From Paraescarpia echinospica (lineage: Eukaryota; Annelida; Polychaeta; Sabellida; Siboglinidae): a stretch of DNA of 64,000 nt. The stretch covers positions 25,907,462-25,971,461 of the forward strand of contig CM034543.1 of the NCBI GenBank assembly GCA_020002185.1, given 5' to 3'. Position numbers and translations under genes: made by a program. This document shows, piece after piece, positions 47,670 to 60,779 of the stretch (position 1 is its first letter; each line of letters starts with the position of its first letter). Below the pieces are notes generated by a model that saw nothing but the letters and a program-made list of their open reading frames with translations, was not told the DNA's origin and did not search any database.

Positions 47670-50018
47670 CTGATCAGCATTCTGTTGTCTGACGAGAGAA
47701 GACCAGGAGAGTCTCGAACCGCACTTTGCGTCATCGCTGCAACCATCGGCAGAGGGACGGGTGCTCTTTATATGTCGATCCATCATGGTTTCATCCACCA
47801 TCTTGTCACAACTATTGGTGCTTCCTATCGAGTCTTTGTCGCTTGAAAGAGCAGATCGGCTTCTGGTTTCACTGCTGCTCGCATTCAACATTATCTGTGC
47901 CTCAGTCTGATAGATACCGGTCGCCTCTCTGCCTTGGTGTCTATCACTACACTTTATTATGATAATGGCTACAACTAATATGATGATTATGACGAGTGAT
48001 GCCCCGCCAACAGCTGCTACGGTGGTCAGATTGGAAGACAGCGAATGTTTTGCTGCATGACCAGGGATTCTGTCACCGGTCGCCAGATACACGACCGATT
48101 TATCAATTATCACCTCCAGTGCAGCGGTACAATTGCGTGGTGGCGTGCCCTTGTCTTGCGCTAACACGCTCACATTATAAGTCTTTTTGCTGATCGACTG
48201 TAACTTTTTGGCACTGGAAAGGACACCGGTCAGTGCATCGATACGAAAGGTGCTGCGGTAGTTAAGAAGACTGTATCTCAGTTGCGAGTTCTGTCCAGCA
48301 TCTGCGTCTATTGCACTGACTTGGGCGATTGCGTGACCACGCGGGAGTTGATTGGACACACGCACTGTGTTGTTATCGGCCGTCAAGTTTGGAAAGACAA
48401 AAACCGGTGCGTTATCGTTTTCATCCACAACGTAGATTGTAAGGTTAGCCCTGCTTCTGAGTGACGGGCGTTCCTTGTCAGTGGCCACCGCTGTCAAGTG
48501 GTACACTGATCGGTATTCACGGTCGAGTACCTTCCGATTCCGTATCTGTCCTGTGCGGAGATTAATAGCGAAGCATCCCAGGCTTTCCACATCAGCTGTA
48601 AATAGCGTGTATTCTACAATGCCGTTCGCCAGAGAATCGTTATCCGCGGCAAGGACGTTACCTATTTCGGTTCCGACAGCTTGGTTCTCAAATGTTCCAA
48701 ACGAGTAAAACGATTGTGGGAAAACTGGCGGTTTGTCATTCACGTCAGTGACAGTCACCGAGACGGTGGCCGTGGAAGACAGAGGCTGATCGCCAAGATC
48801 ATAGGCTATGACAGTAAACGAGATTTCGTGAACTGCCTCATAATCCAAAGGAACCGCCGCGTACACTGTACCTGTATCTGCTTTAATATAAAACTTGTCT
48901 TGTTCATTGCCGAGTCTGTATTCCACCTTCCCGTTATTGCCAAGATCGCTATCGATTGCAAGAACTCTGATGACAACTCTACCGATGTCATTATTTTCCT
49001 CGATGGTTGCGTGGTATTCCATCTGACTGAATCTGGGTGCTTCATCATTCCAATCTGTCACAATTATTGTCAGCTTTTGTGATGTACTCAATGCTGGACG
49101 GCCTTTGTCGACACAAGTCAGAGTCACATCATATCGGTCCGTCCGCTCTCGGTCTAGCTTTGACAGTGGCGACGTGACTATTTTAAACTGTGTCTTCTGC
49201 AGTTTCTCCAGCATGAACTTGTCACTGTCGATATTACAGGTGAGGTCACCGTTTTTACCGTTGTCCTGATCGACTGCCGAAACGTGTGCAATGAAGGTTT
49301 TACCTTTGGCCTCTTCAGATACTCTTGCTACGCCGTCTGGTGTGAGTGTGCTGATGGTCACTGATGGGGCATTATCATTGATGTCCACCACGTGAACGAT
49401 GACAACACAGTAGGCGGAATGCGAGAATGCCCCCATGTCCCTCGCGTACACAACGAGTTGATACAGCGTGTTCTTCTCGTAGTCTAACCGCGATGCCTTC
49501 ACAAATATTTCCCCCGTCGACGAACTCATCCTGAATATGTCTCCATAATTCTTCTTGGTTCTGTTAGTGAGACCGTATGTTAATTGGCCATTTTCTCCAA
49601 TGTCAGAATCAAAGGCTTTTACTTGGAGAATCACGGAGTCTATCGTGGAGTTCTCAAAAACGTACACGTGATACGATGCATTTCGGAACTTTGGATGGTT
49701 ATCATTGGTGTCACCAATTGATATGTTCACCAGAAGCGACCCGGTCAATGGTGGTTGGCCACCATCGCGTGCAACGACGGTAACACTATAGAAATCTTTA
49801 GTTTCTCTGTCGAGTTGTTCATGCAATACCAACCGAACGTCGGTCGAACCATCCAAGTTTGTGAGTACTTTCAGTTCGAAAATTGACAATTCTGTAAGTA
49901 GTTCGTACCCTCGTATTCCATTTGTTGAACTGTCCGGATCAGAAGCAGAAAGGAGAGTAAACGTCGCCCCGGGCAGGCTGGATTCGGGAATCACGCACGT
50001 CATGCTTGACTGAGGAAA
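47670..50018 (-). CDS. Protocadherin-like, large exon: six cadherin repeats, TM, juxtamembrane tail (5' incomplete)
   Basis: The exon gives 783 codons from the gap to donor CAG|GTGAGA at 47669. Cadherin repeats end with calcium-binding motifs DTNDNHP (residues ~103-109), DINDNAP (~212), DWNDEAP (~322), DVNDKPP (~425) and DENDNAP (~532). A sixth, membrane-proximal repeat (~541-640) lacks that motif, as is usual. LDRE-, DxD- and NG-type calcium residues recur (LDRETKDFY, DSDLGNNGKVEY). A hydrophobic helix at ~668-689 (AVGGASLVIIIILVVAIIII) is followed by KC and a hydrophilic tail. The start (FPQSS... IPESSLPG) looks like the beginning of the second repeat of a protocadherin, so the signal peptide and first repeat are missing. 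Six repeats in one intronless exon is the protocadherin arrangement. It acts as a calcium-dependent adhesion receptor at the plasma membrane. Read-through past the donor would add VRRV and stop. Confidence 0.95.
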
Positions 50019-50019
50019 A

Positions 50020-51019
50020 NNNNNNNNNNNNNNNNNNNNNNNNNNNNNNNNNNNNNNNNNNNNNNNNNNNNNNNNNNNNNNNNNNNNNNNNNNNNNNNNN
50101 NNNNNNNNNNNNNNNNNNNNNNNNNNNNNNNNNNNNNNNNNNNNNNNNNNNNNNNNNNNNNNNNNNNNNNNNNNNNNNNNNNNNNNNNNNNNNNNNNNNN
50201 NNNNNNNNNNNNNNNNNNNNNNNNNNNNNNNNNNNNNNNNNNNNNNNNNNNNNNNNNNNNNNNNNNNNNNNNNNNNNNNNNNNNNNNNNNNNNNNNNNNN
50301 NNNNNNNNNNNNNNNNNNNNNNNNNNNNNNNNNNNNNNNNNNNNNNNNNNNNNNNNNNNNNNNNNNNNNNNNNNNNNNNNNNNNNNNNNNNNNNNNNNNN
50401 NNNNNNNNNNNNNNNNNNNNNNNNNNNNNNNNNNNNNNNNNNNNNNNNNNNNNNNNNNNNNNNNNNNNNNNNNNNNNNNNNNNNNNNNNNNNNNNNNNNN
50501 NNNNNNNNNNNNNNNNNNNNNNNNNNNNNNNNNNNNNNNNNNNNNNNNNNNNNNNNNNNNNNNNNNNNNNNNNNNNNNNNNNNNNNNNNNNNNNNNNNNN
50601 NNNNNNNNNNNNNNNNNNNNNNNNNNNNNNNNNNNNNNNNNNNNNNNNNNNNNNNNNNNNNNNNNNNNNNNNNNNNNNNNNNNNNNNNNNNNNNNNNNNN
50701 NNNNNNNNNNNNNNNNNNNNNNNNNNNNNNNNNNNNNNNNNNNNNNNNNNNNNNNNNNNNNNNNNNNNNNNNNNNNNNNNNNNNNNNNNNNNNNNNNNNN
50801 NNNNNNNNNNNNNNNNNNNNNNNNNNNNNNNNNNNNNNNNNNNNNNNNNNNNNNNNNNNNNNNNNNNNNNNNNNNNNNNNNNNNNNNNNNNNNNNNNNNN
50901 NNNNNNNNNNNNNNNNNNNNNNNNNNNNNNNNNNNNNNNNNNNNNNNNNNNNNNNNNNNNNNNNNNNNNNNNNNNNNNNNNNNNNNNNNNNNNNNNNNNN
51001 NNNNNNNNNNNNNNNNNNN
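50020..51019. other. Assembly gap (1000 N) interrupting the protocadherin
   Basis: Exactly 1000 N. The left side is coding sequence; the right side is an AGGC tract. Frames read across the N run are meaningless. Confidence 0.99.
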
Positions 51020-51518
<499 letters not shown>

Positions 51519-53914
51519 ATGTTTGGTATAGTACACATAGAATGGACATGCAAAATCAAAATTAATATGTTGTTAAACAGTATAATATGTAATTATGTAC
51601 AGTAACTTATTTCTTACCTTCCATTATAATGGATAATATTTTAAGACAACGACAATTAACATAAAACAAAACAGCACAACTTTAACATCTTTATATTTAA
51701 ATACCCAAAATAGTACTGATTACCTATATTAAGTAAAGTACTATGTGTGGAATGTTTCATATTTTGGATTAATAATAAAGTAACTCACAAAGCGTTAGTT
51801 CCCTTGTTATCATCTGAAAGACCAGACTACATCGCTGACCCTGTTGTTTAGGAAGGCACAAACAGACCATCTGTTTGACAATCAACATAGGGGGAGAATA
51901 TTGGGCCGCCCATTCGATTCTCAACTCCCTTTCATCCATGCAATTAACTAAGCTTGCAACTTCCCAACAACAACCCTGTCTTGAGACACCCGTGTTCACT
52001 TGAGCCGCTACAACGCACAAAGCAGCCTCCTCCTCGTTGTTCGTGTTGACTCAGTACCATCTACTTCCTCTTTTCAAACGGCCGAGACAAAGACAACAAG
52101 ACGACGACATCATTGTCTAGTATTGGTCAACACTGTCGCGATCTCGCCAAATATTATCTTACCTGAGGGATGGTCGCAATTGTGGGCAGCTGATCGAGTG
52201 GACAGGCATTTTAACCACTGCAGGTGTCTGATGACAAGGAGGGTGTGAATTGGAAACCCCTCTGAAGTGTTTGCTCAATCACATCTGACCTGTTCAATTC
52301 AACAACGGCATCTGTGATCAACTGCCCTGTTAGGTCATATTTGGTGCGAAGGTGTTAAAGTCCACCCAAGTCTGCGTCTCAGCTTGTATACAGTTCTACT
52401 TAGTGCACACGCTGCTAAACAAACGGCAAACACGAAGAGTGGGTGAGATCAGAGTTGTGCTTTATTCGTGTTTTAATGGTGACCATAGCAATAGCTGGAG
52501 AGAAGTTTAGTTTTTCTTTATTATATGTGAAACTCACATGACAATTTTCTGAAAAATGCCCACTAAAATCGGGAATCAACCAGGTTCTGCGCATCTATTA
52601 AATTAGTTTAATATTTGGGAATAATGTCGTTCACACATTAACCGACCAACATTAACCTACACCTATCTGGACAGGCATTATCAACTGCAAATATTTGTTG
52701 ATGGGTTGTAGACATATGGTGACAAGGCCTAATTGTTTCACCCAAATACCCCATACTTGCCATAAATTTAGCATATGTCCTGTTATGTCATAGGGGACTA
52801 CCAATGCATAATCCTCATTTCATAGATTTTACATTTATATGCGAATACTATTATATGCAATGTTGTTTAAGATAGAGCTCAATGCTGTACCAAAAGAGGA
52901 TATCGTAGCTAGTGCAATTATTTAAACATCAATGTTTTAACACGGTTAAACAATGCACTTTTTTTTCCTAGACAGTATTTGTGTAGCCTAGTCCAGGCTA
53001 CACAAATATTGTCTAGTCTGTTAGAAAAAGTATTATAGTAATTGTCTAGCATTTTTCAAATCCGAAACCTGTCACAATTCCAAAACACATTTAATATAGA
53101 AGGATCCGAATATTCATGACGTTATTGTTATATATATTTATTTAGTAAGCTAGTAAATTTAGTTATTTATTAGATATGCTAGTACTTGTATATTATGTGA
53201 GAATGACCATTGATTGTCACAAAGGCTTTCATTTAACCTATTTTTAAAGACATCAAGAACGAAATTTGTCTAACAACGTGCAGCATACGTGTTACCATTA
53301 GTTATGGACCACAATGTCAAACCTGTTTTACAATTTTAGAGTCAGGATTGAAAACTGATGATCCGCAAAAACGTCCGACTAAACAGCAGGTGTAGTTTTG
53401 AAAATCACGCCACAATTTAAATGAAAACGTGTTAAGTTACCGGCTCAAGTTACCGCACATCTTGATTCCACGCCATGCACCTGCACATTCTCCCAAGGCT
53501 CATCCCGACACTGCAAGCTTCATTAATTTTACATCATATGTTCATTAGGTCCGCCAGATGTGTACAGATCTAGGGTATTAATTTGAAAACACTGAGGATC
53601 TACCAATGGACTGGGACAACAACAGGCACAGTAATTCGTGCATAATTCCGTTTGATCGGAGACTCCAATGGATATTATTATTCTCTTGTCGCCGTCCAAT
53701 CTGTATAGAATGTAGAAAGCTGCGAACACGACTCGACCTCCTCATTCAATTGGTAGTTATTCACAGAGCACACAAAGCAGTGGTGGACATTTTGAAACTT
53801 AATTAGGCATCATTAGTCAGACTCAATGTGTAAACAATTAGATGGTTGTTTATTTAACAGTAGTGGAAAATCCTCACTTGTTAACTTAATAACGTCTGTC
53901 AAATTCTATTACCT
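51519..53914. other. Unassigned DNA
   Basis: No gene recognised and no upstream protocadherin exon seen. A short inverted repeat occurs at 52972-53020: gacagtatttgtgtagcc pairs with ggctacacaaatattgtc. Only short frames otherwise. Confidence 0.5.
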
Positions 53915-54190
53915 ATGTCACACTCACTCACTCACTCACTCACTCACTCACTCACTCACTCACTCACTCACTCACTCACCCACCCACCCACTCACTCACT
54001 CACTCACTCACTCAATCACTCAATCACTCAATCACTCAATCACTCAAACACTCAGTCACTCAATCACTCAGTCACTCAATCACTCAATCACTCAATCACT
54101 CAATCACTCAATCACTCAATCACTCAATCACTCAATCACTCAATCACTCAATCACTCAATCACTCAATCACTCAATCACTCAAGCACGCA
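53915..54190. repeat. (CTCA)n and (CACTCAAT)n minisatellite
   Basis: CTCA tetranucleotides (with CACC interruptions) grade into about 20 copies of the octamer CACTCAAT. The octamer looks like two tetramers, one mutated, amplified together. Confidence 0.97.
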
Positions 54191-54471
54191 CACACACATA
54201 TACACAAACGCGCATAAACTAAACTTTTTTTGCAAAATAAAAAAATCTAAAACACCCGTGACTTGTTTGATATGCCACTGTCATATGGGGTTTACACTTT
54301 CCGTGAAATAAATCGATTGTCTCAAGCTGCAGCTGTGCACCAGAGGGTGAATTAGTGTGTAACAAAACAACAAGTTGTGTGCACCTTGAACTATTGACGT
54401 GAGTTACCTTTGTAGACATTTAGTAGTGATATTATGTTTTCGGCATTAGTTGCGAAAAAGTTAATAACAAA

Positions 54472-54796
54472 TACAGGTAAAGGTAAGTTCTTATATAGCG
54501 CAGTATCCAGTCCTCACGACTGCTCAAAGCGCTTTACACTTTATTCCCTGGCAGACCTATTCAATCGTACACCAACTCGACTTATCTGGGAAACATCCAG
54601 CCACGCTGCAATTAATGCGCGAAGACTATTCGTACAAAAATGTCCATCACTGTCTATAGCCATGTACTCATTCATACCGCTGAGTGCTCTGGAGCAACGT
54701 ATAGCGAACGAACTTGCCCAAGGTCGAACAGGATTCGAACCCGGGTTCTCTCGCTTGAGAGTCCGAGGCTCTAGCCATTGTACCACGGCGCTATAC
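54472..54796 (-). mobile_element. tRNA-derived SINE
   Basis: On the minus strand the head reads gcgccGTGGTACAATGGCTAG, an A-box-like sequence (54771-54785), followed by GGGTTCGAATCC, a canonical B box (54731-54742). A 250-bp body ends agcgctttgagcagtcgtgagg, then ctgcgctatataagaactta. The 3' edge has a short TTTACC repeat. Conceptual translation (VVQWLEPRTLKRENPGSNPV) is the peptide often mis-annotated from such SINEs in invertebrate genomes. An older copy lies at 47266-47555. Confidence 0.9.
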
Positions 54797-55338
54797 AACA
54801 TGTTTAAAGAATAAAACTATTTGACGTAGTAACAGGACCGAAATCCAATGTGTTATTTACCCTGGAATAGCTTTCTGGAGGGGGTAGTGATGAATACCAC
54901 CGCTGATACGTGGCAATAGTTAAAATGATCATAAAATTAAAAAACTAAAACAGCAAGGTAATGATGGGCCGCCCTAACAATATACCAATTAATATTGTCA
55001 TTGCATTTGGAGCCGAGACTTGTTGCTTTAATTTTAATAAAATCTTGCTCAATTCATCTCATACACAATCAATAATAAGGATTCATTAGAGTTTTTTCAC
55101 ACATGGCTGAGTGCCTGAAGCAGACGAGGCAGGTGGCGGTGTCATGTGGACCCACGCCCCTGCAGAAAGCTATGCAATTAGTATCTTCTGGTTAAATAAT
55201 AATAATAAAAACAACACAAAGCATTTTGGAAAGATGTGCACGATGTCTATTTTTCTTGGCTGTTGGCATTACAATGCTTGTGTGATGGGCCAAGAGGAGT
55301 CCCGTGTCGGAAGTGGGCCCTTGCGTACACCATATGAA

Positions 55339-55350
55339 TGCGCATGCGCA
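55339..55350. promoter_or_regulatory. Perfect NRF1-type palindrome
   Basis: TGCGCATGCGCA matches the NRF1 consensus YGCGCAYGCGCR. It lies 30 bases before a start codon at 55380. Function is not shown. Confidence 0.4.
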
Positions 55351-55379
55351 ATTTACAACTTTACCTGTCCCGTTGACCT

Positions 55380-55619
55380 ATGACCTCATTTTTTACCAAG
55401 AAGTGTGCTGCCGTGTTAGAAGTAGTTAGTTTTAGGTTCAGTGTTTTCGTATTGTTTTTATTAGGTTTTGCTGAAAATAACTGTACACATTATTATATCT
55501 ATGCTAATACTAAGTATCCTAACACTATACATGCTAAACATAATTGCAGTACTAGCACCAATCACGAGTTAAAAGCAAACTTTACTTCTATCCCGGTCCT
55601 ACTGGGCACCAACGTCTGA
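55380..55619 (+). CDS. Small open frame with hydrophobic N-terminus, doubtful
   Basis: 79 codons from ATG, with hydrophobic stretch VSFRFSVFVLFLLGFA near residues 16-31 and a Cys/Asn-rich remainder. It could be a small secreted protein, a first exon, or the decayed start of a retrotransposon ORF (the end reads IPVLLGTNV). I do not recognise a family. The preceding NRF1-like site is the only extra support. Confidence 0.2.
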   Translation: MTSFFTKKCAAVLEVVSFRFSVFVLFLLGFAENNCTHYYIYANTKYPNTIHAKHNCSTSTNHELKANFTSIPVLLGTNV

Positions 55620-55924
55620 CGTAGTACTCCGGATCATTTACTCCGGCATGAGTTTTGTGAATGGATTAAAATGAAATAAACTTTAGAATATCAATGTAAT
55701 ACCTATAATAATCGCTCAATTATCATGGCTATCTGAGCAAACACTATGGTTACCATATAATGCAAACGTCACTACAACGACGTTGTAATGATATATATGT
55801 TTGACTGTATCATTGAGACCCCAAGAGGTGAGATACTAATATGGTTTATCATTAATATAATTATCATCATAATTATCAACTATAAAGCCTGTCACCAAAA
55901 CACCAAGCACCGATAACACCATGT

Positions 55925-56712
55925 CAACAGTACACCAAGACATTGTTATCACCATGACAACTGTGATATCGTATGTTGACAGTACATCAAGACATTGTTA
56001 TCACCATGACAACTGTGATATCACATGTTGACATCTCTATGACAACATAATCAAATACAAACCGACATCACTATGATCATAATGGAAACCGCACAACCAG
56101 CACAACAACAATATTATACTTTAATATAAATATTACAATTGGTTCATTGGAGTGAGACACATATCTAACTATGGCAATAACGGAATGAGTTAACCACTGA
56201 TATCACCACAAGGATATTGGAACATGATATCCACATTACCATGACAACAGTGGAACAAAACACTCACATCACCATGACAACAGTGGGGTACGGCATTGAT
56301 ATAATTGTAACAACAATGGAATTGGACATTGTTGTAACTAAGACAACAACGAAATTAGATGCTGATATCATTGTAACAACATTGGAATTGGACATTGTTG
56401 TAACTAAGACAACAACGAAATTAGATGCTGATATCATTGTAACAACATTGGAATTGGACATTGTTGTAACTAAGACAACAACGAAATTAGATACTGATAT
56501 CATTGTAACAACATTGGAATTGGACATTGTTGTAACTAAGACAACAACGAAATTAGATACTGATATCATTGTAACAACATTGGAATTGGACATTGTTGTA
56601 ACTAAGACAACAACGAAATTAGATACTGATATCATTGTAACAACATTGGAATTGGACATTGTTGTAACTAAGACAACAACGAAATTAGATGCTGATATCA
56701 TTGATAAACACT
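55925..56712. repeat. 66-bp minisatellite with older degenerate flank
   Basis: Six close copies of a 66-bp unit (gacattgttgtaactaagac, aacaacgaaattagatgctg, atatcattgtaacaac) occupy about 56314-56710. Degenerate relatives built on catgacaactgtgatatc precede them from 55925. As 66 is divisible by 3, the frames stay open on both strands and mimic a 22-residue repeat protein. Confidence 0.95.
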
Positions 56713-56996
56713 GAAACATTGAAATTGACTTGACAAAGTGTGACCACACACATTTTGTTGATGCGAAAGGAACACTATATTGACCTGTTATCACTGTCAC
56801 AATAATGGATTATGAGGCTCGTATCACTATGACTACAACGGGTCTAAGAATTCGTATTGTTGTACTACTTATAGGACAAGTATTGGTACAAAAGGTGTAC
56901 ACATGGTCCACATAGAAAACTATTAATTTTAAGTACTAATTTACTGACTGCTTTATCGACAGTGTTATGTGTGTACATGATATATAAATAAAACAC

Positions 56997-57068
56997 GCAC
57001 GCACGCACACGCCACGCAACCACACACACACACACGCACACATACACACACGCACACGCACACACACA

Positions 57069-57121
<53 letters not shown>
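56997..57121. repeat. (CA)n microsatellite
   Basis: CA units with CG and TA interruptions. Confidence 0.97.
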
Positions 57122-59230
57122 CGATTTCACCGATGATACGAAATTAAACCACATAAAAGCGTAGTTATTTTCAAGGTGGTCTTCAATCTTACGCAGCATA
57201 ACTGTCTACACTCCCATGTTACATTTTACAAATTAGGTGCCCACAATAATGTTATCACGACACACTACCACACCAGCTACACAAATTGTTCTGCGGTGAT
57301 ACATACCCGCTATTACCTGCACTAGATGTGTACAATGTTTCCCATGAACCCGCTCAGGTGTGCAGTGCAGTCTGGTTCCCTGTCATTACCGCTTCTACAA
57401 GTGATTATTCCATTGCTTTCTGCTAGACAGCACCTGGTCTGTAATAAACACGATCTCAACTCAGATAGCCATTAATAATAACACTGTCAGGTTAATGTTG
57501 GACTATAGAGCTGTTATGATGGATGGGCAAAAACCAATATTCTGGAAATTGTCTTAGATGTGTATTTCCGGTTCCTTTCAAGTTCCAACAGGTAAATGAA
57601 TGACTGAGAGAGATACTTAATGACAGAAGAGACAAATAATACGATATGTTTATAACATCGCTCACATCTGGGTAAACATTAACATAACTTCTCATACCAA
57701 ATTCACGTCCATTAACAAAAATGACACCCCATGAGTGATTACAATTCTCAGAAACAGATCACTATTAATTATGTAAAGCCCTTGTTAATGACATTGCACT
57801 TTATAATTAAAAAAACAATCTTAGTAAAACGTGTTTACAGTAGGAGACTTCCATCGATATAGATGTTGAGATAATCCACAAGGGACACGTATCATCATTC
57901 TAGACGATGCATCACATCATTAGTCCAACTTAACATATGGGAATAACAATAGTTCACCCAATGTCATTTGCCTCCAGGCAGTGAGATTGAAGAATAACAA
58001 TTTCTAGTCATCTGCGCCATATTATACTAAAGGCACATAACAAAAATGTTTACATTTACTAGGTAAATTGTATACGTAGATGTTACCACTGGTGCGTCGT
58101 TTCCGTGTTAAATATGTTTTAAGTTTGTGCATTTTCAAGTGGCATTTAAAAAAACAAATTAACACGTAATTAGACCTAGACCATTACAGCCGATGTATAA
58201 TTAATAATAATTTCACCAGCGCAAACAGATGTGAATATTAAATTGCATCTTGGCATGGCATCAGTCAGTCACCTCTAGGTATAGCTCCCGGCAACTCGAA
58301 CCGAATACAAATTTAAACAGCTGATTGAACTGGTGTAACACGAAGAAAATCAATTACGCAGGTTTCTAACGCCAGCGAGAGGAAAGAAAATCCAATTCTC
58401 TGGAATTAGAGTGTTGAACTCCATTACCCAGCTAATGGAGTTCTTATTTTATAGAAAGGCGCATCTAAAAACGTCACACTGCAAAGCGCCACGTGCCGAA
58501 AAGGCACATCTCATTTGGGAATTATATACACCCTATGCAGGATGTATAACACATGCATTTTTGCATTTATAACGAGTTGTGAAATTTGCTTGATCAGTTC
58601 TGTTAATTGACTGGATATATCAATCGGATAATTGATTCTTTTTTGTTTAACTAATCAACAACAAATTTGTTCATTCAATTGTACTTTTCATTTGTTTGAC
58701 ACAATATCATGCATATGGATTGACAGATTTTACGTGGCAAATGTACTTCAATGGTACTCAACTATGTCATTTTAGGAGATGCCTTTTTGGTGAGTGCCAT
58801 TTTGGTATGTAGGCCTACCATTTTCGGGTGTGCCTTTATGGCGGAACACCTGAAAGGCAGGGCAACATGCTAGATTGTCTGTTGTGATTCTGGCTTTATT
58901 CGTGCCGGACAAACACCAATCACCAGCCGATGACAATCGGATAACCCTAGAATAGAGGTGGTCGAGTGTTGAAGACCAGATGGACACTCGTCATAATTAC
59001 GAGGTCTGATACAAATTCAAACATGTATCGTATTGGTAATCTTATCACGTGTCGTGTTCATTGACTCTCGCTGGACAGTGGCAAACTACAAATTACTGAC
59101 AATTTGATATGGTCACTGGTAATTTGACCACTACGTGTAGCTAGATGGAGGATCTGTATGTCAAGGTGTTCGCATTGCCCGCCATTATCCGTTTCTTCAG
59201 GAAAATATCCATTTAAAACAACCAGCACAA
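57122..59230. other. Unassigned AT-rich DNA
   Basis: No gene or repeat family recognised; short frames only. Confidence 0.5.
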
Positions 59231-59232
59231 TG

Positions 59233-59607
59233 TTATGTATGCATTATATGTTATGCATGCATTATATGTTATGCATGCATTATATGTTATGTATGCATTA
59301 TATGTTATGCATGCATTATATGTTATGTATGCATTATATGTTATGCATGCATTATATGTTATGTATGCATTATATGTTATGCATGCATTATATGTTATGT
59401 ATGCATTATATGTCATGCATGCATTATATGTCATGCATGCATTATATGTCATGCATGCATTATGTGTTATGTATGCATTATGTGTTATGCATGCATTATG
59501 TGTTATGCATGCATTATGTGTTATGCATGCATTATGTGTTATGCATGCATTATATGGTATGCATGTAGTATATGTTATGTATGCATTATATGTTATGTAT
59601 GCATTAC
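59233..59607. repeat. 18-bp minisatellite, about 20 units
   Basis: Unit atgttatgcatgcattat with C/T variants alternating gcatgc and gtatgc. Each unit holds the palindrome atgcat/gcatgc. Divisible by 3, hence open frames on both strands. Confidence 0.97.
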
Positions 59608-60309
59608 AAAGATAAGTTAATACTAAATAATAAACATTTTCACATATATCTGAGTGTGTTTCAGTGTGTCTAGAAATTAAACCCAATGTATATGTATGGG
59701 TAGTGTGGAAGGAGTGTGATTTAATTGTTATGATGTGTTCACAATATAAAGTATTTACCAACACCTTCTGGCCAACCTTTGACCCCGGAACTGTAAGTAA
59801 GTTTACAACTACACTATTACTTTCACTGTTTACCCAACATCTGCTTTAGAGGGAAGAACAACTATCTACACTCCATATAATATATTATAAACACTAACCT
59901 ATGCAATAATTTGCAAATGTCTACATATGAATGCGTCAGCTGGAAGGTCAGCACGCACGCTCATACGTACCGAACGCACGCACATCCGCACCTGCACACT
60001 TACACTCACCCAGGCACACATACACGTACACTCACGCGAATGAGAGACGGAATGAGAAAAGGGTGAAAAAAGAACTGTTGTCTTAGACAGGAGAAAGAGT
60101 GTTAAGAAAAGGGTGGGAAGGAGATTGGACAGAAACGCGAAAAAGGTGGGAAGGAATGAGGAGAGGAGAGTGGAAAGAAAATAGAAGAAATTGGAACGGG
60201 TGGTGGAGAGTAGGGTGAAGATGAGAGGAGAACAGGACGAAGGGAGGAAAGAGGACAGAGGGACGGAGGACTGCTGGGGAGAGGATAAGTGGGATGGCAA
60301 TGGGAATGT

Positions 60310-60333
60310 GGTGTGTTTGTTTGTTTGTGAGTG

Positions 60334-60364
<31 letters not shown>

Positions 60365-60416
60365 ATGCGTGCATGCGTGCATGCGTGCGTGCGTGCGTGC
60401 GTGCGCGCGTGTGGAA
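60310..60416. repeat. (GTTT)/(GT)/(GTGC)n microsatellite
   Basis: TTTG units, then GT, then CGTG and CATG units. A G/A-rich stretch precedes it (about 60050-60300). Confidence 0.95.
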
Positions 60417-60735
60417 TGGACAAGACAGAAATAGTCCTCCTTGATATTGCATGTTTTATGAGATATCGTGTACACTTTGGCGTGACACTGCACACAGACA
60501 CCACGCAGCATGAACCACTGCTACTATTGGCGCCGCACTGTCCACCTTGGGGCAAAGATGCAAGTCACGATTATCCTGTCGTACCAAATCAAATGTCCGT
60601 TGTTCAGATCTAGTGTCTCAGATCTTGGTGCGATACTGCCAAAGACCGACTCTCACTGACGGGCGCCCACCTCGGCAGCTCTCAGTAATTGCTACAGCAA
60701 TTACCGCCATACATCGTTCTGATCTTTATCGTGCG

Positions 60736-60775
60736 CAGCGCCTGGCGCGCACAGCGCCTGGCGCGCACAGCGCTC
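60736..60775. repeat. 17-bp GC-rich triplicate
   Basis: gcgcctggcgcgcacag occurs twice with partial units on either side. It is notable for high GC in an AT-rich region. Confidence 0.85.
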
Positions 60776-60779
60776 GCCT

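Noticed and set aside
54541..54801. Protein of the VVQWLEPRTL...PGSNPV type
   Set aside because: This is the known translation artefact of a tRNA-derived SINE.
55380..55619. Retrotransposon ORF start with a 2A-like peptide
   Set aside because: The sequence FLLGFAENN only loosely recalls such N-termini and lacks the NPGP core, so it is kept only as a doubtful small frame.
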